Of a DNA stretch of 64,000 bases, positions 1-7,737 are shown in pieces. The DNA comes from Chryseobacterium sp. JV274. GTDB taxonomy: Bacteria > Bacteroidota > Bacteroidia > Flavobacteriales > Weeksellaceae. Each line of letters begins with the position of its first letter. Positions within the stretch are counted from its first letter, which is position 1. Under the pieces are notes generated by a model. The model did not search any database. It was given only the letters and a program-made list of their open reading frames with translations, and was not told the DNA's origin. The position numbers and the translations under genes are program-made. The stretch spans positions 2,108,001 through 2,172,000 of the forward strand of contig NZ_LR824569.1 in assembly GCF_903969135.1 (NCBI RefSeq), in the 5' to 3' direction.

Positions 1-635
1 CTTGAAAGGATAGCAACCCCAAGCCCTTTTACAAAAATAGCCGGAGTAAGATTGAAAACCGCACCATCCCATATTGTAAAAGGAATAATCACCATACTCG
101 CAAATATCATTCCGGTAGTCACGGCATCTTTTCCGTCCATTATTTTCGAAACCTTTCCACCCATTATGATATAAAGAGCCCAGAACATCCCTGCAAGAAA
201 GGCAAGCCCAAGTCCTACCAAATCAACATGATCATTCTGCCACGGAACAATCAGCAGGATTCCCACACAGGCCAGCAAAGCCCAGACAACATCCAGCAGT
301 TTACGGGACAAAGCTAATGCAAGAAATAAAGGTCCCGCAAATTCCACAGTAACCGCCAGCCCCAAAGGAATTCTTTGAATCGCCATATAAAAAATAAGAT
401 TCATCGCTGCCAAACCTATTCCGTATATCGCACAGTATTTCCATTTTTGTCTGTCAAACTGCAAAAATTTCGGACGGTTAATCAACGTAAGCAAAACAGC
501 TGAAAGTACAATTCTTAAAGTAACCGTTCCAATAGCTCCAATGGCAGGAAAAAGCTGCTTGGCAATGGAAGCTCCTCCCTGTACACATATGATCGCTAAC
601 AATGTAGCGGGTATCGCTATGTTTGATTTTTTCAT
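1..635 (-). CDS. RhtA-like EamA/DMT-family amino acid exporter, C-terminal end outside window
   Basis: Reading leftward from an ATG at 635, an open frame runs to the window edge (211 complete codons, no stop). The protein is hydrophobic with repeated membrane segments. Near the N-terminus it has VQGGASIAKQLFPAIGA, and later GLAVTVEFAGPLFLALA. Both resemble Escherichia coli RhtA, the threonine/homoserine exporter of the EamA (drug/metabolite transporter) superfamily. RhtA-type proteins are near 290 residues, so about 80 residues are missing. The family exports small molecules across the inner membrane; threonine or homoserine as substrate is inference. It is transcribed from a promoter at 741-769 and its leader contains the inverted repeat at 696-729. 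It diverges from the metal-efflux operon. Confidence 0.8.
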   Translation of the reverse strand, partial: MKKSNIAIPATLLAIICVQGGASIAKQLFPAIGAIGTVTLRIVLSAVLLTLINRPKFLQFDRQKWKYCAIYGIGLAAMNLIFYMAIQRIPLGLAVTVEFAGPLFLALALSRKLLDVVWALLACVGILLIVPWQNDHVDLVGLGLAFLAGMFWALYIIMGGKVSKIMDGKDAVTTGMIFASMVIIPFTIWDGAVFNLTPAIFVKGLGVAILS

Positions 636-695
636 TTCTAAATATATAATTCAAAAGATTTTGGAAAGAAATTTCCGCGATTAAACACACTTTTA

Positions 696-729
696 TTTAC
701 ATGATAAATCGTGAAATTCATCATGTAAA
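696..729. promoter_or_regulatory. Perfect 10-bp inverted repeat in the rhtA-like gene leader
   Basis: TTTACATGAT at 696-705 and ATCATGTAAA at 720-729 form a perfect inverted repeat with a 14-nt spacer. It lies just downstream of the predicted transcription start of the leftward exporter gene (promoter 741-769), about 60 bp before its ATG. It could be a repressor operator or an RNA hairpin in the leader. There is no T-tract after the stem on either strand, so a terminator is unlikely. Confidence 0.6.
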
Positions 730-740
730 ACTGCCTGCCC

Positions 741-769
741 CAAATGTATTGAAATTTTATCTTTTACAA
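741..769 (-). promoter_or_regulatory. Promoter of the rhtA-like gene
   Basis: On the minus strand, TTG (767-769) is followed after 18 nt by TACATTTG (741-748). This is an exact match to the flavobacterial TTG / TAnnTTTG promoter, giving a leader of roughly 100 nt. Confidence 0.65.
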
Positions 770-913
770 TGGGTACAGTTTACTCTTATTAATAGGGTCT
801 AATCAATAATTGACTCTTTCAGGAGCAACTTAAAAAAGCAGAAATGATTTTCTCTAATGATTTTCTAATAACATTCTAAAGCTTTTCTAACGGTAAAAAA
901 AGGCAGGCTTTTC

Positions 914-921
914 TACTTTTG
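914..921 (+). promoter_or_regulatory. -7 element of the metal-efflux operon
   Basis: TACTTTTG matches TAnnTTTG; no clear -33 TTG lies 17-23 nt upstream. It is followed by a leader of about 115 nt. That leader holds an 11-codon reading frame (942-977) and a bulged hairpin that can form between 976-991 and 1003-1020 (AAAGC/GCTTT, GTTG/CAAC, TAC/GTA) just before the mgtC ribosome binding site. Confidence 0.45.
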
Positions 922-1038
922 CACAGTAAAAAATAAAGCATATGGACTCAGATCCTTACAGTAGTTATCAATCTTAAAGCTTTAGTTGTACTCACTTTTC
1001 CCGTACAGCTGCAACGCTTTATAAAAAAAGGAAAAGTT

Positions 1039-1521
1039 ATGAATACATTTGAATTTACCCTTCGTTTACTGACTGCATTCTGCCTGGGTACCGGTATAGG
1101 TTTTGAAAGACAGTGGCGAAAAAAAAATGCAGGACTCAGAACCAATACTTTGGTTTGCATTGGCTCTGCAGCATTCGTATTGATTGCCATCAGAATTGGT
1201 GGCGATGCAGCCGGAAGAATCACCTCTTATATTGTCAGCGGAATCGGTTTCCTGGGCGGCGGCGTTATCATGAAAGACGGCCTTACCGTAAGAGGATTAA
1301 ATACAGCAGCCACATTATGGTGTTCTGCGGCCATAGGCGCATTATGTGCACTGGGATATCCTGCAGAAGCCCTCATCACAGTTTTCTTTATTGTCTCTAC
1401 CAATATATTCCTTAGACCTACTCTCTCTTCTCATAAAGAAGCAAGGAGCAAAAAATGGTTCAGTACCAAGAAAAATAACAACAAAAAAGTAAAAATCAGT
1501 AACAGCACTCAATTGTATTAA
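1039..1521 (+). CDS. MgtC/SapB-family membrane protein, first gene of metal efflux operon
   Basis: A 160-residue membrane protein. The segments GTGIGFERQWRKKNAGLRTN, GFLGGGVIMKDG and VRGLNTAATLWCSAAIGAL are the conserved core of the MgtC/SapB family (YhiD/SapB-type). MgtC of Salmonella is about 230 residues; this protein has only the membrane domain followed by a short basic tail (KKWFSTKKNNNKK), as in many environmental homologues. The start is preceded by AAAAAAAGGAAAAG. The stop is 4 nt before the adaptor gene, so it is very probably co-transcribed with the RND genes. MgtC proteins are linked to growth at low magnesium and modulate the F1Fo ATPase in Salmonella. A role in metal stress here is inference from position. 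Confidence 0.85.
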   Translation: MNTFEFTLRLLTAFCLGTGIGFERQWRKKNAGLRTNTLVCIGSAAFVLIAIRIGGDAAGRITSYIVSGIGFLGGGVIMKDGLTVRGLNTAATLWCSAAIGALCALGYPAEALITVFFIVSTNIFLRPTLSSHKEARSKKWFSTKKNNNKKVKISNSTQLY

Positions 1522-1525
1522 GATC

Positions 1526-2626
1526 ATGAAAAAGATAATCTTAAGTAGTATTATTCTCTTTGCAGCCTCTTGTAAAGACAATACACCTCAACAAAATAAA
1601 GAACCGGAAATAATGATAAAAGGTAACCAGGTAACTGTTCCGGAAAACAATCCCGTTTTCAAAAAAATTAAAACACAGGTTGTTACCGAACAGGAACACA
1701 GCGATGGGGTAATTTCAGCGGGAACTATTCAGGCAATTCCTAATCATTATGCAGAAATTGCCAGTCCCTTTTCCGGAAGAATTACAAAATCATTTATTCA
1801 GCTTGGACAACATATTTCTGCCGGAAGTCCTCTTTTTGAGATTCTTTCTTCAGATTATTTTTCGGTTCAAAAAGATTATACGGATGCCCTGAATGATGTA
1901 CAGCTTGCCGAAAAAAATCACAGACGCCAGCAGGATCTCGTAAAACATGGCGTAGGTATTCAGAAGGAGCTGGATGAAGCGGAAACGGATTTTAAAAATA
2001 GAAAAACATCCCTCTCCAATGCTTCTTCTGCCTTGAAAGTCTATAACAGTAAAGGTGGAGGTATAGGAAGTCCTCTTATTGTAAGAGCTCCCATCAGCGG
2101 AGAGATCATTTCCAACAAAATTGTAAACGGCCAATATCTGAAAGGAGATGCTGATCCGGTAATGATCATTGCAGAATTATCCAAAGTCTGGATTTCCGGT
2201 GATGTAAAAGAAAAGGACATCCGCTTTGTGAATACCGGAGATCAGGTTTCTGTAAAAGTAAGTGCGTATCCGGACAGAAATATTACCGGAAAAGTATATC
2301 ACATCAATGAAATTGTAGATGAAGATACCCGAAGTATAAAAGTCCTTATTGAATGTGATAATCCAGACAGAAAATTAAAACCAGGCATGTATGCTACGGT
2401 CAACTTCTCCACGACTCCTGCAAAAGCAGTGATGATTCCCGTAACCGCTTTGATGCAGCAGGATAACTTCCAATATGTATGGGTAAAAACAGGCAAGAGT
2501 CAATATGTAAAACGTTCAGTGACAACAGGAGAGACTGATCAGAAAACAGTAAGAATCACTTCAGGGTTAAAACCCGGAGAAACCATCATGACTGAAGGGG
2601 GAATTTATATGCTGGATGCAAAATAA
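1526..2626 (+). CDS. Efflux RND periplasmic adaptor (CzcB/CusB-like lipoprotein)
   Basis: A 366-residue membrane-fusion protein. The N-terminus is a lipoprotein-type signal with a Cys at residue 16 (FAASC). It is followed by the first half of a lipoyl-like domain (HYAEIASPFSGRITK), an alpha-hairpin with EKNHRRQQDLVKHGVG, the second lipoyl half (IVRAPISGEI), a beta-barrel region (VKVSAYPDRNITGKV, then DTRSIKVLIEC and LKPGMYATV), and a C-terminal membrane-proximal domain (GLKPGETIMTEGG). This is the domain order of HlyD/CzcB/CusB adaptors that join the inner-membrane pump to the outer-membrane channel. Spacing to the pump gene is 26 nt. No His/Met-rich metal chaperone extension is visible, so the metal cannot be assigned from this subunit. 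Confidence 0.9.
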   Translation: MKKIILSSIILFAASCKDNTPQQNKEPEIMIKGNQVTVPENNPVFKKIKTQVVTEQEHSDGVISAGTIQAIPNHYAEIASPFSGRITKSFIQLGQHISAGSPLFEILSSDYFSVQKDYTDALNDVQLAEKNHRRQQDLVKHGVGIQKELDEAETDFKNRKTSLSNASSALKVYNSKGGGIGSPLIVRAPISGEIISNKIVNGQYLKGDADPVMIIAELSKVWISGDVKEKDIRFVNTGDQVSVKVSAYPDRNITGKVYHINEIVDEDTRSIKVLIECDNPDRKLKPGMYATVNFSTTPAKAVMIPVTALMQQDNFQYVWVKTGKSQYVKRSVTTGETDQKTVRITSGLKPGETIMTEGGIYMLDAK

Positions 2627-2652
2627 TGTAAAATGATGCGAAATCAAAAACT

Positions 2653-5600
2653 ATGAAGAAATTATTAACAATCTCTATACAGAAGAGATGGCTGATGCTT
2701 GCTCTCTTTCTTTTACTGGGATTCTTCGGGTATTATTCCTGGACCAGACTATCCATAGAAGCCTATCCTGATATTGCTGATGTAACCTCGCAGGTGGTAA
2801 CACAGGTTCCGGGACTGGCCGCTGAAGAAGTAGAACAGCAAATCACCATTCCTTTGGAAAGATCTCTGAACGGACTTCCCGGAATGCATGTGATGAGAAG
2901 CAAAAGTACTTTTGGACTGTCCATTATTACAATGGTTTTCGATGATGGGATAGACGATTACTGGGCAAGACAGCGTATTCAGGAAAGACTGACGGATGTA
3001 GAGCTTCCTTACGATGCACAACCAGGGTTAGATCCCCTCACCTCTCCCATTGGAGAAGTATACCGTTACATAATCGAAAGTAACAACCACAGTCTGCGGG
3101 AATTGACGGATTTACAAAAATTTGTGATCATCCCACGCATTAAACAGATTTCAGGAATTGCTGATGTTACCAATTTTGGAGGAATTACCACGCAGTTCCA
3201 GATCGAACTTGATCCCCATAAGCTTGAACAATACGGATTATCTCTGTCAGAAGTTACCGAAACAATCTCCAAAAACAATGTGAGTGCCGGAGGGAGTATG
3301 CTTTCCCGCGGAAACCTCGCTTATGTCATCCGCGGAATAGGTTTGGTAAAAGACTTAAATGATCTTGGAAAAATTGTAGTCAAAACCCAAAATGGCGTTC
3401 CTGTTTTTTTGAATGATGTAGGAACATTAAAATACGGAAACCTGGAAAGAAAAGGAATTCTGGGCTACACAGACCAAAAACGTAATTATTCTGAAAGCGT
3501 AGAAGGTATTGTCCTTTTATTAAGAGGGCAAAATCCTTCACAGGTGTTGGAAGGAGTACATGAAGCGATCGAAGAACTGAATAACGAAACACTGCCACCC
3601 GGAGTAAAGATTCATCCTTTTCTGGACAGAACAGACCTTGTAAAAACAACACTCACTACAGTTTCTCATACGCTTACTGAAGGAATTGTATTGGTTATTA
3701 TCGTACTGATTGTATTTCTTGGAAGCTGGCGGGGAGCATTACTGGTGGCGATAACTATTCCGCTTTCTTTATTATTTGCTTTTATACTGATGCATTTTAC
3801 GAATATTCCTGCCAACCTTCTTTCACTGGGAGCCATTGATTTTGGGATCATTGTAGACGGAGCAATCGTTATGCTGGAAACCATTCTGAGGAAAAGAGAA
3901 GAAAACCCGGAAGAAGTACTGGAAGAAAAAACAATCACCCAAAGAGTAATTGAAGTAGCAAAGCCTATTTTCTTTTCAACCATTATTATCATTACTGCCT
4001 ATCTGCCTTTGTTTGCGTTTGAAAGAGTAGAAAAAAAATTATTTACCCCTATGGCTTTTACTGTTGGATATGCCCTATTGGGAGCACTTGCTGTAGCCTT
4101 GCTTCTGATCCCTGGATTGGCTTACGTGATCTATCGAAAACCACAGAAGATTTATCACAATAAATGGCTGGAAAAACTAAGCACTGCTTATGGAAAGAGC
4201 ATTGAAAAAATAATGCAGACTCCTAAAAGAGTTATCATCCCTATTATGATTGTTCTCGTATCTGCCGGAATCCTCTCCTATCATGTAGGAAAAGACTTTC
4301 TTCCCGAACTGGATGAAGGCTCTATATGGCTGCAGGTACAGTTACCTCCCGGAATTTCTTTAGCCCAATCAAAAGAAATGAGTGATACGCTGCGTGTCCG
4401 TACTCTGAAACATCCTGAAATTACTTATATGATGATTCAGGCAGGCCGTAATGATGATGGTACAGATCCGTGGACTGCCTCACACTTTGAAGTCTCTATC
4501 GGGATAAAACCTTACAGCGAATGGCCGGCCGGGAAAACAAAAGCAGATCTCATCAAAGAATTGGCAGCAGATTATAAAAATATGCCGGGATTCACCGTAG
4601 GTTTTTCACAACCTATGATTGACGGAGTAATGGATAAAATCTCAGGGGCTCATAGTGAACTGGTGGTAAAGGTGTATGGAGAAGATTTTAAGGAAACAAG
4701 GCGTATTGCAGAAAATGTATTATCAACCCTAAATACAATTCCGGGTTCAGCAGATCTTGCCATTGATCAGGAACCACCATTACCTCAGCTGCAGATTATT
4801 GCAGACAGAGACAAGATTGCTCAGTATGGACTGAATGTAGCAGATGTTGCCGACCTTATTGAAGTGGCATTGGGAGGAAAAGCAATTTCCCAGATCTTTA
4901 TTGGTAATAAAGTATATGATATTTCCTGCCGTTATACGGAAGACAGCCGTGACACTCCTGACAAAATAGGAAACCTAATGCTGACCTCAGCTTCCGGAGC
5001 GAAAATTCCACTTTCTCAGGTGGCAGAAGTAAAATTAAGTACAGGTGAAAGTACCATTACCAGAGAAATGAACAAACGCCACCTTACCGTAAAACTGAAT
5101 TTAAGAGGTACCGATCTTTCTTCTTTCCTGAAAAAAGCACAGGATAAAATTGAAAAAGACATCAAATATGATCATGAGAAATACCAGATCAAATGGGGTG
5201 GGCAGTTTGAAAATCAAAACAGAGCGTATTCAAGGTTAGCATTTATTGTCCCGCTGGCATTGGCAATTATGTTTTTGTTGCTGTATGGTGCATTTGGAGA
5301 TTTCAGACAGGCTTTGGTTCTGATGTCAATTGTTCCGTTAGCTTTATTTGGCGGAATGCTGGCACTCAATATCCGGGGAATGTCTCTGAATGTGTCTTCT
5401 GCAGTAGGATTCATCGCACTCTTCGGAGTTGCCATTCAGAACGGAGTCATTATGATTTCTCATATCAACGATCTGCGTAAGAAAGGATATGAGCTGAAAC
5501 AAGCTGCCATCAAAGGAGCAAAAGACCGCTTCAGACCTGTACTGATGACGGCAACGGTTGCAGTAATCGGATTATTCCCTGCCTCATTGGCTACAGGAAT

Positions 5601-5748
5601 CGGTTCTGATGTACAACGTCCACTGGCAACAGTAATTGTCTATGGGTTGATGTTCTCTACTATTTTAACACTATTCGTGCTTCCGGCTATTTATTTTATG
5701 GCTGAACGACGTAATGAAAAACAAAATTTAGAATCAGATGAAAATTAA
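2653..5748 (+). CDS. CzcA-type heavy-metal RND efflux pump
   Basis: A 1031-residue inner-membrane proton-driven pump, the usual CzcA/CusA length. It starts with a cytoplasmic tail and TM1 (RWLMLALFLLLGFFGYYSW), then the porter-domain opening IEAYPDIADV. The TM4 signature is D396-F-G-I-I-V-D402-G-A-I-V-M-L-E409. The DFGxxxDG form is typical of HME-RND pumps for divalent cations (Co, Zn, Cd, Ni) rather than the Cu/Ag (CusA) form. The second half has VPLALAIMFLLLYGAF and VGFIALFGVAIQNGVIMIS, the family's TM9-TM11 segments. The tail overlaps the outer-membrane factor gene by 11 nt, so the two are translationally coupled. The subfamily is well supported; the exact metal is inference. Confidence 0.92.
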   Translation: MKKLLTISIQKRWLMLALFLLLGFFGYYSWTRLSIEAYPDIADVTSQVVTQVPGLAAEEVEQQITIPLERSLNGLPGMHVMRSKSTFGLSIITMVFDDGIDDYWARQRIQERLTDVELPYDAQPGLDPLTSPIGEVYRYIIESNNHSLRELTDLQKFVIIPRIKQISGIADVTNFGGITTQFQIELDPHKLEQYGLSLSEVTETISKNNVSAGGSMLSRGNLAYVIRGIGLVKDLNDLGKIVVKTQNGVPVFLNDVGTLKYGNLERKGILGYTDQKRNYSESVEGIVLLLRGQNPSQVLEGVHEAIEELNNETLPPGVKIHPFLDRTDLVKTTLTTVSHTLTEGIVLVIIVLIVFLGSWRGALLVAITIPLSLLFAFILMHFTNIPANLLSLGAIDFGIIVDGAIVMLETILRKREENPEEVLEEKTITQRVIEVAKPIFFSTIIIITAYLPLFAFERVEKKLFTPMAFTVGYALLGALAVALLLIPGLAYVIYRKPQKIYHNKWLEKLSTAYGKSIEKIMQTPKRVIIPIMIVLVSAGILSYHVGKDFLPELDEGSIWLQVQLPPGISLAQSKEMSDTLRVRTLKHPEITYMMIQAGRNDDGTDPWTASHFEVSIGIKPYSEWPAGKTKADLIKELAADYKNMPGFTVGFSQPMIDGVMDKISGAHSELVVKVYGEDFKETRRIAENVLSTLNTIPGSADLAIDQEPPLPQLQIIADRDKIAQYGLNVADVADLIEVALGGKAISQIFIGNKVYDISCRYTEDSRDTPDKIGNLMLTSASGAKIPLSQVAEVKLSTGESTITREMNKRHLTVKLNLRGTDLSSFLKKAQDKIEKDIKYDHEKYQIKWGGQFENQNRAYSRLAFIVPLALAIMFLLLYGAFGDFRQALVLMSIVPLALFGGMLALNIRGMSLNVSSAVGFIALFGVAIQNGVIMISHINDLRKKGYELKQAAIKGAKDRFRPVLMTATVAVIGLFPASLATGIGSDVQRPLATVIVYGLMFSTILTLFVLPAIYFMAERRNEKQNLESDEN

Positions 5749-7003
5749 AGTTCATATTATCATATTATCTGTAGTATTGTTGAGTATAACAGGTATGAAG
5801 GCACAGGAAAAAGAACTTTTACAATTTGAAGACTACCTGAGTCTTGTTGGAAATAAAAATCTTGGATATGCTTCCCAGAAATACAATGTAAGTATGGCTG
5901 AAGCTTCCATCCAGACTGCCAATATGTTTTCTGATCCTCAACTGGAAATGGAAACTTCCAATAACGGAGTGAAGCAGAATATGGGATATGTATATGGAGC
6001 TTCCATTGGCTGGACGCTTGAACTTGGCGGCAAAAGAAAAGCCCGGGTTAATCTCGCCAGAAACCAATCTGAGCTAAGCAAAATACAATTGCAGGATTTT
6101 TTCAGGAATCTCCGTGCGGATGCCAGCTTAGGATATATTGATGCTCTAAAATCCAAAGCTTTGCTTGAGGTACAGCAGGATTCTTATGAAAATATGCAGC
6201 AGCTGGCAAAATCCGACAGTATCCGTTACAAATTGGGAACTATATCATTAGTTACGTCCAAACAGAGTAAGCTGGAAGCGGCTTCTTTGCTCAATGAAGT
6301 ATATCAGGCTGAAAGTGCAGAAGAACAGGCTCTCACCAGTTTATCAGTATTTCTTGGAGACAGCAAAATAGCAGGAAGAGATGTTGCCGGGGATTTTAAT
6401 GCCTTCAACAGAGATTTCAGTATTGATGATTTGATTCTTCAGGCGTTAAACGAAAGAGCAGATTTATTGGCAGCCAAACAAAATACAGAAGTTGCCAAAA
6501 GTCAGATCAATCTGGAAAAAGCCAATCGTATGATAGATTTAGGCATCAGTGCCGGAGCAGAACGACATACCGAAGCGACTAATGAAATTGCTCCATCTCC
6601 AACCGTAAATGCTGTAAAAATGGGTATTAGTATTCCTTTGAAGTTTTCCAACAGAAGAAATGCAGGATTGAAAATAGCAGAAATGGCACATTCCCAGGCT
6701 GAGGTTGAATACAAACAGATCGAACAAGGCATAAAGGCTGAAGTAATGCAGGCTTATCAGCAATATACAGCAACGCAAAAACAGCTCAGACAATTTCATA
6801 ACGGAATGCTTTCTGAAGCACAAAGTATTTTGGCAGGAATTACCTACAGCTACAAAAGAGGGGAAAGCTCTATCCTTGAAGTTCTGAATGCCCAGAGAAC
6901 GTATAACAACGTAAGAAAAGAGTATTACCAGGCCCTTGCAGATAATGCAGCCGCTTTGATCGAACTTGAAAGGAAGGCTGGGATCTGGGATATACATTTT
7001 TAG
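5738..7003 (+). CDS. TolC/CzcC-like outer membrane factor of the metal pump
   Basis: A 421-residue protein with a signal peptide (MKIKVHIIILSVVLLSITGMKAQ, cleavage probably after AQ) and two long, heptad-rich halves typical of the OEP/TolC fold. Recognisable pieces are the first-repeat FSDPQLEMETSNNG, the strand GASIGWTLELGGKRKAR, and the second-repeat equivalent KMGISIPLKFSNRRNAG followed by YKRGESSILEVLNAQRTY. It supplies the outer-membrane channel for the preceding adaptor and pump. The first 11 nt lie inside the pump gene. An intergenic repeat starts at the stop codon (7003-7214). Confidence 0.88.
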   Translation: MKIKVHIIILSVVLLSITGMKAQEKELLQFEDYLSLVGNKNLGYASQKYNVSMAEASIQTANMFSDPQLEMETSNNGVKQNMGYVYGASIGWTLELGGKRKARVNLARNQSELSKIQLQDFFRNLRADASLGYIDALKSKALLEVQQDSYENMQQLAKSDSIRYKLGTISLVTSKQSKLEAASLLNEVYQAESAEEQALTSLSVFLGDSKIAGRDVAGDFNAFNRDFSIDDLILQALNERADLLAAKQNTEVAKSQINLEKANRMIDLGISAGAERHTEATNEIAPSPTVNAVKMGISIPLKFSNRRNAGLKIAEMAHSQAEVEYKQIEQGIKAEVMQAYQQYTATQKQLRQFHNGMLSEAQSILAGITYSYKRGESSILEVLNAQRTYNNVRKEYYQALADNAAALIELERKAGIWDIHF

Positions 7004-7214
7004 CTGGAAGAGGGAAGCTGGATGATGGAAGTTTCCGGAAGCCGATGAATAACTATATATCAATTTTATTAACTTTTTAATATTCAGAATGCTCATCAAG
7101 GAATGACAATCGGTCGCTTTAAAACACAAATATAACTTCCAGCTTCCAGCATTTACGATCAGTGATTCTAAAAACACAAATATGACTTCCAGCTTCAAAC
7201 CTCCAGCTTCCAGC
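7003..7214. repeat. Dispersed intergenic repeat of GCTGGAAG type, copy 1
   Basis: The left end (7003-7031) holds GCTGGAAGAGGGAAGCTGGA. Two direct repeats of AAAACACAAATAT(A/G)ACTTCCAGCTTC lie at 7121-7146 and 7171-7196, and the right end is CTCCAGCTTCCAGC at 7201-7214. Left and right ends are inverted relative to each other. The same left and right sequences recur at 54955-55066. It begins at the stop codon of the outer membrane factor gene and ends 3 nt before the terminator at 7217. Confidence 0.7.
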
Positions 7215-7216
7215 AT

Positions 7217-7259
7217 AAAAAAGAGCCCTTAAATCTATTTGATTTAAGGGCTCTTTTTT
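7217..7259. terminator. Bidirectional terminator
   Basis: A perfect 19-bp stem (7217-7235 with 7241-7259) has a 5-nt loop, A-tract and T-tract at the two ends. It serves the metal-efflux operon and the leftward DUF1801 gene, whose stop codon lies inside the stem. Confidence 0.9.
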
Positions 7260-7713
7260 ATCTTTTATACTGAGATTCATAAATTCCGATCCAGTCATCG
7301 GGAGTCATTTTCCGGCTCAGCTCGGCAATCAGTTCAAAAGGAATATCATCCACTTTTTTGAAGCGGATACAGGATTTCCCCATATCGAGTTTCTTTTTGG
7401 AATATTTTGGATATTCTCCTACGAACCAATCCAGAAGTTCCGGCTTTGAATACAGTCCCATATGATAGAGTGCTATAAAATTCTTCTGGGAAGCCAGATT
7501 GATGAATGGCAGCGGTGTTCCCGGTGCACAGTGATATCCGGCAGGAAAAGTTGCCAAAGGAACTACCCAACCTATCATCCCATAATTCGTAGCTTCTTCA
7601 AAACCTTTCGGAAGGTTATCATTCACCGTATCAAAAAGCTTTTTAAAAGACTCCTGTCTTTCTTCAGGAATCTTTGAGATATAATCTTCTATGGAAACTG
7701 ACTGAATCTGCAT
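7258..7713 (-). CDS. DUF1801 domain protein (YdhG-like)
   Basis: A 151-residue soluble protein with the DUF1801 pattern: an N-terminal helix with YISKIPEERQESFKKLFDTV, then EATNYGMIGWVVP, FINLASQKNFIALYHMG, and near the C-terminus GKSCIRFKKVDDIPFELIAEL. This family has an alpha/beta fold and no settled biochemical role; some members are described as iron-chaperone-like. It has no signal peptide. It follows the exported-protein gene at 7738 by 24 nt on the same strand and may be in its transcript. Confidence 0.75.
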   Translation of the reverse strand: MQIQSVSIEDYISKIPEERQESFKKLFDTVNDNLPKGFEEATNYGMIGWVVPLATFPAGYHCAPGTPLPFINLASQKNFIALYHMGLYSKPELLDWFVGEYPKYSKKKLDMGKSCIRFKKVDDIPFELIAELSRKMTPDDWIGIYESQYKR

Positions 7714-7737
7714 ATTTTAATTTTTTCTAAAATACGA

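Noticed and set aside
6539..7216. 225-residue open frame on the minus strand
   Set aside because: It is antisense to the outer membrane factor gene and the repeat element, has no domain or ribosome binding site, and its composition looks like a reverse frame.
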